DNA from: Hedera helix
Lineage: Eukaryota; Streptophyta; Magnoliopsida; Apiales; Araliaceae
Assembly (NCBI GenBank): GCA_947179155.2
Contig: OX359269.1
Span: forward strand, 31,960,517-32,024,516
Direction of reading: 5' to 3'
Length of the DNA: 64,000 nucleotides
This document shows, one piece after another, positions 35,040 to 48,135 of the stretch. Within the stretch, counting starts at the first letter, position 1; each line of letters begins with the position of its first letter. The translations under genes and the position numbers were made by a program. Under the pieces are notes generated by a model that was not told the DNA's origin, ran no database searches, and was given only the letters and a program-made list of their open reading frames with translations.

Positions 35040-36400
35040 TTACTATTATAAAGTTAAAATATTTAAAATGTATCATTTAACAAGTTTTATAAATGTTGTA
35101 AATATTATTTAACAAGTGTTACAATATAACTTTTGGATCATTTAACAAGTGCTATAAATATCATTTAAATGTTATAATTATATATTATAAATATTCATAC
35201 ACACTACAGTATTACCCCAAACACATAAAATGAACATCAACTTATTAATAAACATCTAAACTTTAATAAGTAGAGCATTCATTTAGAAATTCAGGATTTC
35301 AAAAATAATGAAAACTTATTTGAATTATAATTTAGAGTATTGATTATTGTATTTATTAAAAATAAATAAATTAACATTAATTCATTAATAAACTATACTT
35401 TAAAACTCATTATTTTTTTTCCTTATTCTAGTTTTATATAGTGTTACAATATATCTAAAATTTATCATTTAATAAGTGTTATAAATATTATTTAAATGTT
35501 ATAATTATATATTATAAATATTCATACACACTATAGTATTACTCTAAATCAATACATAAAATGGACATCAACTTATTAATGGACATCTAAACTTTAATAA
35601 GTAAAGCATTTATTTTAAAATTTATGATTTTAAAAATAATAAAAATTTATTTGAATTATAATTTAGAGCATTGATTATTGTATTTATTAAAAATAAATAT
35701 ATTAACATTTATTAATTAATGAACTATACTTTAAAACTCATTATTTTTCTCTCCTTATTTTAGTTATATATAGTTTAAAATATATTTAAAATGCATCATT
35801 TAACAAGTGTTATAAATATCATTTAAATGTTATAATTATAGATTATAAATATTCATACACATTATAATATTACTCCAAATTAACATATAAAATGGACATC
35901 TACTTATTAATGGGCCTCTAAACATTAATAAGTAGAGCATTCATTTTGAATTTAGGATTTCAAAAATAATAAAAACTTATTTGAATTGTAATTTAGAGTA
36001 TTGATTATTATATTTATTAAAAATAAATTAATTAATATTCATTCATTAATGAATTATACTTTAAAACTCATTATTTTTTTCCTTATTCTAGTTATATATA
36101 GTGTTTCAATATATCTAAAATGTTTCATGTAAGAAGTGTTATAAATGTTATAATTATATAATATAAATATTCATACACACTACAGTATTACTCCAAATTA
36201 ACACATAAAATGGACGTCTACTTATTAATAGACATCTAAACATTAATAAGTAGAGCATTCATTTTGAATTTAGGATTTCAAAAATAATGAAAACTTATTT
36301 GAATTGTAATTTAGAATATTGATTATTGTATTTACTAAAAATAAATAATTTAACATTCATTCATTAATATATATAATTTAAACTTTAAATTGTGATTGAT
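35040..36400 (+). repeat. Four tandem copies of a ~327-bp unit inside hAT element
   Basis: The marker GTTATAATTATA followed by ATTCATACAC occurs at 35171, 35498, 35829 and 36147, giving spacings of 327, 331 and 318 bp. Each unit also repeats ATTAATAAGTAGAGCATTCA-type, TTTGAATTNTAATTTAGA and ACTTTAAAACTCATTATTTT blocks. Copies differ by substitutions and small indels. No coding. Confidence 0.92.
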
Positions 36401-36680
36401 TATGAGTAATTATTCATTTTCCCCTTATTTTTTGTAAATAATTTGAATGAATAGATGACTGATAAACGAACCCGGATACCCGAATATTCGAATAATCTGT
36501 TTATTCGAATAAAATAAACGAAAACGGATATTATTCGTATTCGAATATTATTTTGAATATCGGATACGAATATCATTTTTAAAATTCGTCGAATACCGAA
36601 TACGAATAGCGAATTAATTTTTCAGATACGAATACAGATGCAACTGTATTCGGCTTCGTTTATTTTCGTTTACACCCCTA

Positions 36681-36790
36681 ATGATATATCTCATCTGCAT
36701 AACTATTGTGCAAATTATTTGCCTAATGGATTCACCATCCACATAAGAGTAATTCTACTGTGATTATAAATCATTCTTTTTATATATTTT
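36681..36790 (+). repeat. Dispersed repeat, right half
   Basis: It continues the 34240-34510 repeat after the hAT insertion (ATCTCATCTGCATAACTATT, AATTATTTGCCTAATGG) and aligns with 38950-39000. Confidence 0.75.
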
Positions 36791-36794
36791 TTTA

Positions 36795-36938
36795 TATATA
36801 TGTATAATTCTTTTAAAATTAGTCTTTAGTGTATACATAATTATATATATACAGATTTGAATTATTTAATTAAAACTCATAACATTTTGTAATGCAAGGT
36901 ATTTTTACTGATAAAAATATTAATATTGCATATTACTT

Positions 36939-36986
<48 letters not shown>

Positions 36987-37215
36987 TATATAATTCTTTT
37001 AAAATTAGTCTTTAGTGTATACATAATTATATATATACAGATTTAAATTATTTAATTAAAACTCATAACATTTTGTAATGCAAGATATTTTTACTGATAA
37101 AAATATTGCATATTACTTTACTTTGAATTAAAAATAGTTGTATAAAAAATTTATAAAGGATTTAGAAAATTTTAATTTAACGGATGCAGAGAATTGAGGA
37201 TTTTCGCAAACCGGC
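36795..37215 (+). repeat. Dispersed repeat, copies B1 and B2 in tandem
   Basis: Two direct copies (about 36805-36945 and 36990-37140) of the block found at 23305-23470, separated by a (TA)n run at about 36940-36980. The second copy extends through AATTTAACGGATG (near 37178), as copy A does. Confidence 0.8.
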
Positions 37216-38090
37216 CAAAATGATCAAGTTTTTTCTTAATTGAAAGTAAGAAGCCCATAGCCCAAGTTAGGATGGGTCGGGTTAGTCTGCAGGACAATTT
37301 TTTTTCTCAACAATTACAATTATATTATATAGGCTAAAAAATTATCTTGATCGTCTTTTTATTTTAAAAAATAATTTAATTTTTTTTTGTTATATAAGTG
37401 AATTTTACTGCGGGACGGAGACAAGTACTTTTTATATTCCTTGGGCTATACAGGGTGTTAGAGATTGTACATAGCAACATTTGTACTGTTGGAGGTTGAT
37501 CATGAATGATCTTAATATTCATTATCATCATCAACATTACAATCTTAAGAGGCATGCTCTGCAAGGGGGCTTTGCAAAATATAGCATCAGAACAAGTCTT
37601 TGCTCCTGATGCTTAAGTTGTAGGTCAGGACAACTGAACTTGATCCAACCAGTGAAAGACAAACATGTGATATGCCTTAATAGTGAACACTGAACACATA
37701 CAGAATTTTTTCAGCAACTGAAATATTAGCAGAAAGCATAAATTCCTCGACCATTTGGTTTGCTTCTCGAATTTGATACATGCATAACTGTAGATATAAT
37801 GTATGCATTAGCATAAACAGAAGGAAATAATGGAAAAGAAAAAGCTAACATTAAAGGTGGCATGACTTTTCAAATCAGTTTAAATAAGCCAACCAACAGA
37901 CTACGTAAGCATTTATTAGATATATTCTGATCGCAGGCAACTGAAGTCTAAAGTCATGGGCTAAAAACAAAATCCACCTGCGGGCCGTCCGGACTAAAAT
38001 GATCCAAATTTTTATAAATTTAAAAATTAAGACTTAAAATTTAATTTTTTACGGATGGATCGTTTTGATTCGTGAGTCTGGGTCAATTTT
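37216..38090. other. Extra segment inside repeat copy B; possible captured gene fragment
   Basis: Copy A (23540-23600) joins the flanking repeat blocks directly, whereas here about 850 bp intervene. The middle (37400-37960) has higher sequence complexity than the surroundings, but no frame longer than 62 codons and no recognised motif. No terminal repeats were found. It might be a captured 3'-UTR or terminal exon on the minus strand. Confidence 0.35.
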
Positions 38091-38180
38091 ATTAGGTCTA
38101 ATTGAAACAATTATAGCCTATAGGATGATAAAATGGCAAATCAGATCAATTTGATAATTGGTGATGAATAAGACATGACA
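38090..38180 (+). repeat. Dispersed repeat copy B, right end
   Basis: It contains GATGATAAAATGGCAAATCA and TAATTGGTGATGAATAAG, matching 23605-23665 of copy A. Confidence 0.65.
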
Positions 38181-38704
38181 AGTCTATGTACATAATATTT
38201 AAATATAAAATTAAGTATTATATTTATATTAGTCATTAAAAAGTGAATCATAATACGGATTATAATGTCATACTTTACTTTTTAATAATTAAAATGAATA
38301 TAGTATTTAGATGTTATATACTTATATTTATTGTGAGTTAATACAGTAAACTGAGAAGCAGCAAATCGGATCTCAAATGGATATTATGTAGGAGAGAGAA
38401 TCTTCTTTTGAATTGAACCACTTACTTTTCCACCTGTCTACAGAGAAGGAGATTAGTTAGCCTTAGAGGGTCGTTATGCCTTTTTCTACTTCCTATATTT
38501 CTCAAAAAAAAAAAAAAAAAAAAAATCACTTCTTCAATTTTTTTTATTACCCCTTCATTTTACAAATTAGAAAAAAAAAAAGCGTCTTAGACATGCGCAA
38601 ATTTATGTATGCCACACCTAATACAACGTAATTTAAATTAATAATATGATAAAAAATAAAAATAATCATTAATTAAAAATGCAAAATTGTTATTAATAAA
38701 ATAT

Positions 38705-39060
38705 TTTAAAATAACAAGACATGAATAAATTTGTATATGTCTAAGACACATATTCTCTATATAAATAGGAAAAATTTATATCCAAAATTTGATAGGAGTT
38801 TCTAACTTTTCAACTCATCTCTAACCATTTAAAAGAAAATCGAATAATTTAAGATTAATTTCGTCAACACAATAATTGTACAGATAGTATATTTTATCTA
38901 CATAACTATTATGCAAATAAGAATTCATAAATTATATCTCGTTCTAATATATCTCATATGTATAACTATTATGCGAATTATTTGTCTAGTGATTATCATC
39001 CGCATAACAGCCATGCAAACGAGTGTATTTTTGATCAATGAATAAATAATAGAATCTGTG
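38705..39060 (+). repeat. Dispersed repeat without hAT insertion (empty-site paralogue)
   Basis: It is homologous to 34240-34510 joined to 36681-36790. The stretch TATATCTCGTTCTAATATAT then CTCATATGTATAACTATTAT runs through the point where the other copy holds the 2170-bp hAT element. A (TA)n run follows at 39068-39107. Confidence 0.75.
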
Positions 39061-39064
39061 TTGG

Positions 39065-39110
<46 letters not shown>

Positions 39111-39336
39111 TTTTAAAAATGTATCTTCCATGTTATTTCTAAGTATAATGACAATGTAGTTTAGACGTTTAGTAATAATAACATAGCAATAAAATTTTGT
39201 TATAAAACTTGAAGAAATGATGTTTTTTTATTTTATTATTAATAAAATAAAAATTGTGAAATAATTTTTTATATCAAATGAAACTTTTTTAATTAAGTGA
39301 AGTTAATAATCTAAAATAATATAATATTATTAATTA

Positions 39337-39570
39337 CTCCCTCCATTCTAAAGGTAGACATATAATTTATTTTTTAAAGTCAAATAACAACATATTAAAT
39401 TTTAAAATTAATATGACTCATAAAAATTTATAATAAAATAAATTTTGTAATTAATATATTTTGTTATACTATACAATTATAATAATTATATCAATTAAAA
39501 TTAATTTAAAATTTAATATACTGTTATTTAATAACATAAATTAAATTATATCTTTAATTTAAAAATGGAG
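39337..39570. mobile_element. MITE with Stowaway-type left end, copy 2
   Basis: It starts CTCCCTCCATTCTAAAGG after a TA and ends AATTTAAAAATGGAG, the inverted partner. It shares its core with 19890-20129. About 234 bp, non-coding. Confidence 0.65.
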
Positions 39571-40410
39571 AAATGATTTAATAACTATTATTAAAATTAA
39601 CACTCAACATACTAAAACATGTATGCTTTTCCGTCCATGGACGTAACACGTGACTCAATCCACGTATGCAATCACGCCATATCATCGTCATATGCCAATT
39701 GCCATGTATACATTTATGTATGAACATGCATGCGTGCATCCTGCCTAATACCTTCCTCCACAAAGGAGTCTTATTTGATAATTTTCTTTAAGCAAAAAAG
39801 TCTCCTTTTTAAATAAAATAATAAAACATAATAATAGGCTTAAGTTTAATATTAATATTTTATTATCATTTTATTATTATTAAATTATGTATTTAATTTT
39901 TTTGGAGGTAAACATAAACAAAAAATATATCTTTAAAATTTATAAATTTAAAAATATTAATTTAAAAAAATGAAATTAATATTCTCTCTATTTCATAAAA
40001 TGAGTTTTATTGGCAAAAAAAATTATTACGCAAAAAAAGTTATCTTTTATTAATAGTCGTACGTATAAAAGCGATACGATATCTTCAAATTTATCATCGT
40101 AATTTTAATATCACGAATGCATTACTTATCAACTTAATAATAAAAAAATATTATTATTATTATTATTATTATTTGTATATTTTATAAATAAAAACTCTTT
40201 GGAAAAGAAAAGAAGTTTTACCCTAAGAAGGATATGAAGTGTTACAATAAAAGGGAACAAAGTCACACAACAAAGAAAACTTACAAACTTACACAAATAT
40301 AATGAATCTCGAACATAATAATTTGAGAAACAATCTTAACTAATATTTTATTAGTGTTCTATATATCATGATGCTTTGATGAGTAAAAAATAAACATTAA
40401 ATATGAATAA

Positions 40411-40457
<47 letters not shown>

Positions 40458-41495
40458 TGATTGATTATAATCACTGAACTCGTCTGTGTATAATGATCAA
40501 CAACTAATTAAATTTAAAACATTAATTTTATAAACTAATTTTTATAAAAAATAAATAAATAAATTATACATGTATCAATACTCTTTCTAATAAACTCAAA
40601 TAAGACTCCAAATTAACAAAATCACATTTAAAATTAATATGCCTTTTTTTTATAATTTTAAATAATTATAGTTTCAACTATTCCAGAACAAAGAATAAAT
40701 ATCTATCCATACAACTTTTAGCCATTTTATCTCAATCCAACATTAAAGCGGAGATAATATGAATAAGAACCTTCCAAATCATTTTTTTGTTACCTTTGTA
40801 ACTAATGTGTTGTTGTCTTCTTCTTCGAAGACCATTTGAATTAAATTAGTTTATAATTTATGTGATGCATTTAAGTCAAGGTAATTAACTATATATATAT
40901 CTAATATATTTAAATTAAAAGTGTTTATAACTTATGTCAAGGTAATTTATAAAAATAAATAAAACATTATTCATACCAATAATAAGAAAGAATATCAAGT
41001 GCTTATAAATATTTTATTATTTTATATGAAATAACTTCTTTATTTTTTTTTAATAATTTTGATCCCGAACATATTTTATCTCATCGCACTGCTCCCCCAA
41101 CCGAACCGAGCCCAAATGTTTTGACTTCCTAACAGCTTTTAACACAAACATAAAACATTTTTATAATTCATGGTCAAATGCTACTTTAGTATCCTAAATT
41201 GGATTATTTTATTTCCAACCGAATTTCTATTGCTTTAATTTCTTAAATTGGAATTAAAAATTGAAGAAGAAGAAAATGGACCAAGTTTAAAGTACAGATC
41301 TCAAAGGGGACCAAATTATGTTCTTTTTATTATTTTAAATGTAAACCCCAAAAAAATATTATTAAATAAAAAGTAAATAAAAAAATAAAGAATCAACGGA
41401 AGTGGGTTGTTGAGTGTTCAATTAACAATTAATTTGAGAAAAATATGAAGAATTGGTCCATCAAAATGTCTGTTGTATATAAATTATAAAAAGAA
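39571..41495. other. Intergenic AT-rich DNA with simple repeats
   Basis: No gene is supported. It contains an (ATT)n run near 40151-40172 and a (TA)n run at 40418-40454. Confidence 0.5.
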
Positions 41496-41499
41496 TTTA

Positions 41500-41650
41500 T
41501 GTTTTTATACTATTTTTTAATATTTTTATATAAAAAATTTTATGTGTATAATATATAACGACAATTGATCATTATTATATATTTATAACGATATTTTTAT
41601 AAAATTTATTGTATAAAAATATTAAAAAATAATATAAAATTATCAGTTTC
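41500..41650. mobile_element. Fold-back MITE-like inverted repeat (~150 bp)
   Basis: The left arm TTTTTATACTATTTTTTAAT then ATTTTTATA pairs with the right arm TATAAAAATATTAAAAAATA then ATATAAAA. The arms are about 60 bp around a short centre. Confidence 0.6.
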
Positions 41651-42640
41651 TATTATAAAGAGCTATAATGTTATTCAACAACATTCCATTACCTGTGGGC
41701 AGAAGTCATCATTGCAAATGATTTACTAGGTTGAAACCTAACTATAACCTGCGGGAGTACATAACAACTATGCTACTTCTTTCTTACCTGTCAGGCTGTC
41801 ACTATCCTGGCATTTCTATAATTGTAGTAATACAAATTTAAAAAAACAATTTTTATTTTCTTGGTTAATAAATTATAGTAATACAAATTTTAAAAAACAA
41901 AATTTATTTTCTTTGTTAATAAATTATAATAATCTAAAATACTAGAAAATACTAATTCATCGGTCGTACCACAAAAGGAATATAATTTGATAATTTTATG
42001 CGTTTCAATAAATTGTCTCGTTTCATTTTAAAATAATAAGAAAGAAAAATATTCTCAAATTATTATCACAATTTTATCATATCATTAAATACTAAACTAA
42101 AAAATTAATAATTTATGATTAAATGTGAAACAAAAATTAATTTTTAAGGTTTTAAATTTAGCAAAGGGATTTTTTTTTGTTGAACGTAGTATAATTACAA
42201 TAAATAAATAAATTAAAACTAAAATAAAATATATTAATTTTAGAATATTATAAATCGTTCATATTAATTTGGTGCTAATTAAAAATTAGTTATTTTATTA
42301 ATTTATTTTATTTCAACCTACTATGTAATTGTTTGTCTCTTATTTTTTTTCCTCCAAATTAAAGCGTGTTTAGTTTTGAGATTAATTCATTTAAATTAAC
42401 TCATTCAATTGAATATCGTGCTTTTAAATATTTTTAAATATATGGAGGGATTTGCTGGGGCAAATGTGTAATAAAACAGAATTGGAACAGCACTTTTAAA
42501 ATTTTAATCCACAGGATGCATTATGTATGAAGATGTTATGATAGTGATGATTGTATATACATGACATGACATAACATAATAACCATAGAAGAAGAGGATT
42601 TGACTTCATTTGAGAAAGAAAAGGTACAGAAGGAATGAAG
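41651..42640. promoter_or_regulatory. Upstream region of the SEUSS gene
   Basis: Non-coding AT-rich DNA ahead of the SEUSS leader. No defined promoter element could be called by eye. Confidence 0.3.
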
Positions 42641-42649
42641 AAAATTCAA

Positions 42650-43064
42650 TCAGATCTAATGCAGCTTTGACGTCCGCAAGGAACTCACTCTCTCTCTCTC
42701 TAAACTAAAAAGATACAGCGAAGAACAGGAAACTCTCTCTCTCTCTTTCTCCTCTCTCTCTCTCCTCTCCTCTCCTCTCCCCCTAGTCTGTCTACTTGGA
42801 GATTCAACACTTTCATTTCACTGAACAAGATTAAATACACACAAAAAAAGCCCTAATATATATTATATGTATATAGGCTACATATATACACACACTTGAA
42901 ATATAGTGTTGATGTATGTATCTAATGCACCCCCGGAGAAAAAACTTGAAGTACAGAAGAGTGATAGTAACAGTAGATTATCTGTAATTCTGGTCGGTTA
43001 ATTTGGTGTTAAATCAAAATCTGCCGATTTGTAGAGAATATCACTGTTCAAATTCGCTTTTTTG
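42650..43064 (+). other. SEU: SEUSS 5'-UTR exon (start approximate)
   Basis: A CT-rich leader (42689-42780, long (CT)n and CTCTC runs) is followed by sequence ending at a consensus donor TTTTTG/GTAAGT, exon end 43064. The acceptor TTTCAG/ATAG at 43729 joins it to the coding exon. (CT/GA)n tracts are known binding sites for plant BPC/GAGA-binding factors, so the tract may be regulatory. The transcription start is not determined. Confidence 0.55.
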
Positions 43065-43776
43065 GTAAGTTTTACATCTCCTTGCAACTTTTAAACGCCT
43101 AAATTTCACTCTGGATCGACTGTTTTTGGGTAAATTGCATTATTTAGGTCTCGATCGAGTGGTTTTATAGTTAGTATTAATTGTAGTTTTAACTTGTTTT
43201 ACTGTTTTGTTACATATAAAGTTCCTATTTTGCTTAGATTTTTTTGCTTTGGGGTTTAAAGATTGAATTTTGAGGTGGGGTTATGTATGAGATTTGGGTT
43301 CTGGGGTCAATTTTGTGAAATATTCATAAGGTATTTTAGGTAATCTACGTTTGATTTATTTACTTATTGACCTTTTGTAGAATAAGGCAAATTTTGACCT
43401 ACTAAATGAAAAATTGTGCAGAAATTCTGGCAATAGTCAGTGGAAGATTATTTCTTCTCAAGTGTCAAGGCAATTGTAGAATGATAAGAGCCAAAGCTGG
43501 TTTCTTTTTTGTATGTATTCGACCTGTGTTTGATAACAACCAAAAACACCTCATGCTTGGGAGCGAACATTTTCCACTTCTTTTGGTTCATAATAAGGAC
43601 TCTGGAAAGTTCAGTTTTATTAGCTGCAAGTGTGAAAGGCTTGTTGCATTGACTAATATCTCAGGATCTGTTTGTGTTTTTCTGTAGTTGTAGTGTATCT
43701 GGACAAATTCTGGGTTCTTGTCATTTCAGATAGTGCTTGTAGTTAAAATAAGTCTTATAGTTGTTCTATTGGAAAA

Positions 43777-44538
43777 ATGGTTCCGCCAGGGCCTCCAAAT
43801 CCACTTGGTGGTGCCCAGTCTGTTCCAGCTTCACTGTTGCGATCAAATTCTGGTCTTTTGGGTGGTCAAGGGGGTTCAGTGCCTTCTCAGTCAGGTTTCC
43901 CGTCTCTTGTCTCGCCACGCAATCAGTTCAGCAGCATGAATATGCTTGGAAATGTGGCAAATGTTTCATCCCTCCTCCATCAGTCTTTTGGGAATGGAGG
44001 ACCAAGTTCTTCCCTATCTGGTCCAGGGAATCCTCAGCGAGGACTTACCGATAATGGGGTCGAGTCTGATCCACTTTCCAGTGTTGGAAATGGAATGGGT
44101 TTCAATCCCCCTTCCTCATCATTTGTTACGTCAAATATGGTAAATCCTAACTCCTCCGGTCAAGTTCAGGGCCAACAATTTTCTAACTCCTCTGGCAATC
44201 AGATGCTGGCAGATCAACAACAGGGACAGCAACTTGAACCCCAGAACTTTCAACATAGTCAGCAGCCTTTGCAACAGTTTTCTGCCCCTAACAGTAATCA
44301 TCAGCAACAGCAGCAGCACTACCAATCAATTCGAGGTGGTTTGGGTGGCATTGGACCTGTTAAGATGGAGCCACAGGTGACTAATGATCAACATGGACAA
44401 CCGTCACAGCAGTTGCAATCTTTGCAAAATCTTGGTCCTGTCAAATTGGAACCTCAACAAACACAGACAATGCGAGGCTTGGCTCCTGTAAAGATGGAAC
44501 CCCAACATTCTGATCAATCATTGTATCTACATCAACAA

Positions 44539-44570
<32 letters not shown>

Positions 44571-47500
44571 ACAACAACAACAACAGCAACAACAACAGCA
44601 ACAGCAGCAGCAGTTCCTTCACATGTCCAGGCAATCCCCCCAGGCTGCTGCGGCTGCCCAGATTAATCTTTTGCATCAACAAAGACTGTTGCAGCTGCAG
44701 CACCAGCAACAACAGCAACTCTTGAAAGCTATTCCTCAACAAAGATCCCCATTTCAACAGCAGAATTTGCCTATGAGGTCTCCTGCAAAACCAGTATATG
44801 AACCGGGAATGTGTGCCAGGCGGTTGACACATTATATGTATCAGCAACAACACAGACCTGCAGTGAGATTTCCATATTGAGAAGAATCTTTTGTTCCTGA
44901 TAATTTTAGTGGGATTGCTTGAAATTCTCATCGTCGCTTTTTCTGTTGTAGGACAACAATATTGAGTTTTGGAGGAAATTTGTTGCTGAGTACTTTGCTC
45001 CTTATGCCAAGAAAAAATGGTGTGTTTCCATGTATGGAAGTGGCCGCCAAAGTACTGGAGTTTTCCCTCAGGTTTGTTTCTAGAGGAACTCAGTCAATTA
45101 AACTACTTAAAGGGATGCCCCATTTTAGTTGATTGCATCTTATCTGGCACTTTAGATTGTTAATGGTTACATGTTCTCTAATCGTGCATGATTACTTATT
45201 TCAAGAATATGATCTTATTTTTTCCTCAATACATTAATGCAAGTAAGTATTAGTTCTAAGTTTCGTAGTATTATTGTTAGCCGACCTTTCTGAATGAAAC
45301 TTTTGTCAATAATTCATACATTGTCTATTTGACATGGGCTAACAGCATAGAAATGATATAATCCTTATTTACAATTATGCAGGATGTATGGCACTGTGAA
45401 ATATGTAACCGCAAGCCAGGGCGTGGTTTTGGTAAGTTTTTGTATAATCATATCGTTGCCTTATTTGATTTACATATCTATTTAGCCTGGTTCTAATTTT
45501 CTTTATTTGCCTCATCCCATTGGTGTTATATTCTAGTTATTCTCTCTCTCTTCCCCCCTTCTTGCTGTATATATATAATAAATATTTATCATGCACTTGT
45601 AGCATATTCTACTACTTTTTTGGTATCTAAAATACTAAGAATCCTTGTAGAGGCAACTGTTGAGGTTCTGCCTAGGCTTTTCAAAATAAAGTACGAAAGT
45701 GGAACCCTGGAAGAACTTCTTTATGTTGATATGCCTCGTGAATATCAGAATTCATCTGGACAAATTGTCCTGGACTATGCAAAAGCCATACAAGAGAGCG
45801 TTTTTGAGCAACTTCGTGTTGTTCGTGATGGACAACTGCGGATAGTTTTTTCTCCAGACCTTAAGGTTGGTTATACATGAACAAAGTGGATTTGTTTTCC
45901 ACTCAATACTTTAATGTTATCATTTAATTATCGTCTTTGATCATACTGTCTTCTCGTTACCAGATATGCTCTTGGGAATTTTGTGCTCAGCGTCATGAAG
46001 AGCTTATCCCTCGTAGATTGTTGATACCTCAGGTTATGGATTGGCTACTCGTTCTCATCACATGAAGCCTTCTTTATTACTTTTGAACTGCGTGTAACCT
46101 TTGTCAACAGACTCTTTTGAATGCTTGTTCTTTAGTGTTTTGACTTTTATTTTTCTCATTTTGTTCTGTGACTTGCACAAAATAAATTTGGAGTTAGTTT
46201 TGGCTTTCATCTGATGCTTTAATTTGTAGTATTTTTGGTATTAGTATATTTAAGAAATCTATTTGAAGATAGAACCATTTGAAACTTGTATATTTGCTGC
46301 TGGCGTCAAACATTTTAATGAAGTTGTGACTTTGAAATTGTGATCTTTAATGGCATGACCATTTATATACTGTTCCCACAAATTTTGCCCTCACCTGTTT
46401 CATCTTTTTAGTACCTATCACGAATAGGAAGTCAGTCACCCGCATTATAGATTGTTGCCGTGTTACTTGCATAAAAAAGAATATTTTGTACTTCGTGGCT
46501 TTTTTCAAATAAACTCTCTCTCTCTCTCTGCATCCTTTCTTCTGTGTTGTTTTTGCCAACACTATATGAATTTTACAGCTTAGCCTTTTTTATCCAGCGT
46601 CTTTCCTTCTGGTTCTTTTTGTTAAAATGTACCTGTTTAGTGAATTTAGACGCTGGTAGTTTCATGCGGGGTTTTACCTAGTGTTATCACAATTCGCTAG
46701 TCAGGGTGCAAATCACATTGAGGATCTTTCTTTCTGGTTCACGCTTTTGTGGTAAGCTGGTGATCCTGATTGCTAGAATGTCTGATTCCTTGTCATAAGT
46801 AGAAGTCGATTTGTATTTTTGTTTTGTTGCTAAATTTGAAGTCGAAAAAAATTGAGAAAGACGTTTGGGTTTAAAGTGTAGGGTCTTTGACTCTATGATC
46901 GACCAAAACAATTTGTTTCATTGTTGTTGTAGAACCATAAAAGAGAGAGGAAGGGAAAGACGTTATGGTAAGAGGAAATTTGTTTATGGGAGTAAAGGGA
47001 GGGGGAAATAATGAATTTATTTTGTCTTGGCAACCTAAAGAACCGTATAGTTAGAAAGAAAATACAAGAGATATAGTGAAGACGATATGGATAAAGATTG
47101 GGTTCTTAATATTTTTTTGGTAACTGAATAATCTTTATGAAATATAAGGCCATCAATTAATGCATATATTGTGAATTACTACATCCAATATTATCTCGTT
47201 GAAAATTGAACTCTTATTCAAAATCCTAGCTACATTCAATTATATTATTTATGTGCGCTGTACAACTTATATAACATTTATTATATTTATAGCAGTCATC
47301 ATCTGTGTTACATGGACTTGGTTACGGAAATTAGGTGTTGATAGTGTCTAGGTTTCAGACTGTCTATTCCTAAAATAATAGGATAGGATATGGGGACACA
47401 ATGTAAAGGATCTAAATTTTAGATACATCTGCATGGATATGAAAACTGATGTGTTTAAAATTACTGTTTTGTGAGATTTTGTGAAAAACTACATTTGGTG

Positions 47501-48069
47501 TTAATTTGAATATAAGAGATAATTAGTGGTTTAAGTTATGATTTAAATATTACATATTGGTGAAAAAAATACTACCTCCGTCCTCAAAAGGATGTCTGAA
47601 AGTATAATTGGCACACAAATTAAGGTTGGCACATAAGGAGTATAAATTTGTTCCAACTACACCCTTTGTTTGGACCCACACAAATACCAAAACTAACTAG
47701 GGAGTAGAGCCTTGGTATGGGGATATGTGCACTTGGGGTAAATTAGTGTTTATGCCCAATTTTAAATTTTGTTTGTGTACTTTAGACATTCTTTTGAGGA
47801 CAAAATGTTAGTGTACTTTTGGACATGCTTTTGAGGACGGAGGGAGTACTAAGTTTATGGGTTCATTTCAACTATCATAAAATTTATGGGTTGAATTGGT
47901 TGTGACTCAATGTGTTCGACAAGTGAAGGATCGGACAAGGATCCCACACCCATGTACACTCATGTCAACACGGGTAATACATTCTCAACTGAAGAGTCTA
48001 TTTGTTACAGGTCAACATCATATCTCATAATATTTTAATACTTTTTCTATATACCCTAATTCATTATGT

Positions 48070-48135
<66 letters not shown>

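Larger units (their letters stand above)
34511..36680. mobile_element. hAT element (2170 bp) with ATTCGTATTCG arrays and internal tandem repeats
   Basis: The left end is TAGGGTTGTAAATG. The right end, inverted, is TAGGGGTGTAAACG. An exact 8-bp duplication ATGATATA lies at 34503-34510 and 36681-36688. Both subterminal zones are full of ATTCGTATTCG and CGAATACGAAT-type motifs. The centre holds a (TA)n run and four ~327-bp tandem units. No transposase. The paralogous repeat at 38705-39060 lacks this insertion, which confirms the boundaries. Confidence 0.92.

Noticed and set aside
43406..43687. 93-codon frame upstream of SEUSS
   Set aside because: It lies between a consensus donor (43065) and acceptor (43729) and has no recognised similarity; most likely intron sequence.
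44527..44931. 134-codon frame antisense to SEUSS
   Set aside because: The Leu-rich product is the reverse of the CAA/CAG glutamine tract. The sense strand has full family similarity and correct splicing.
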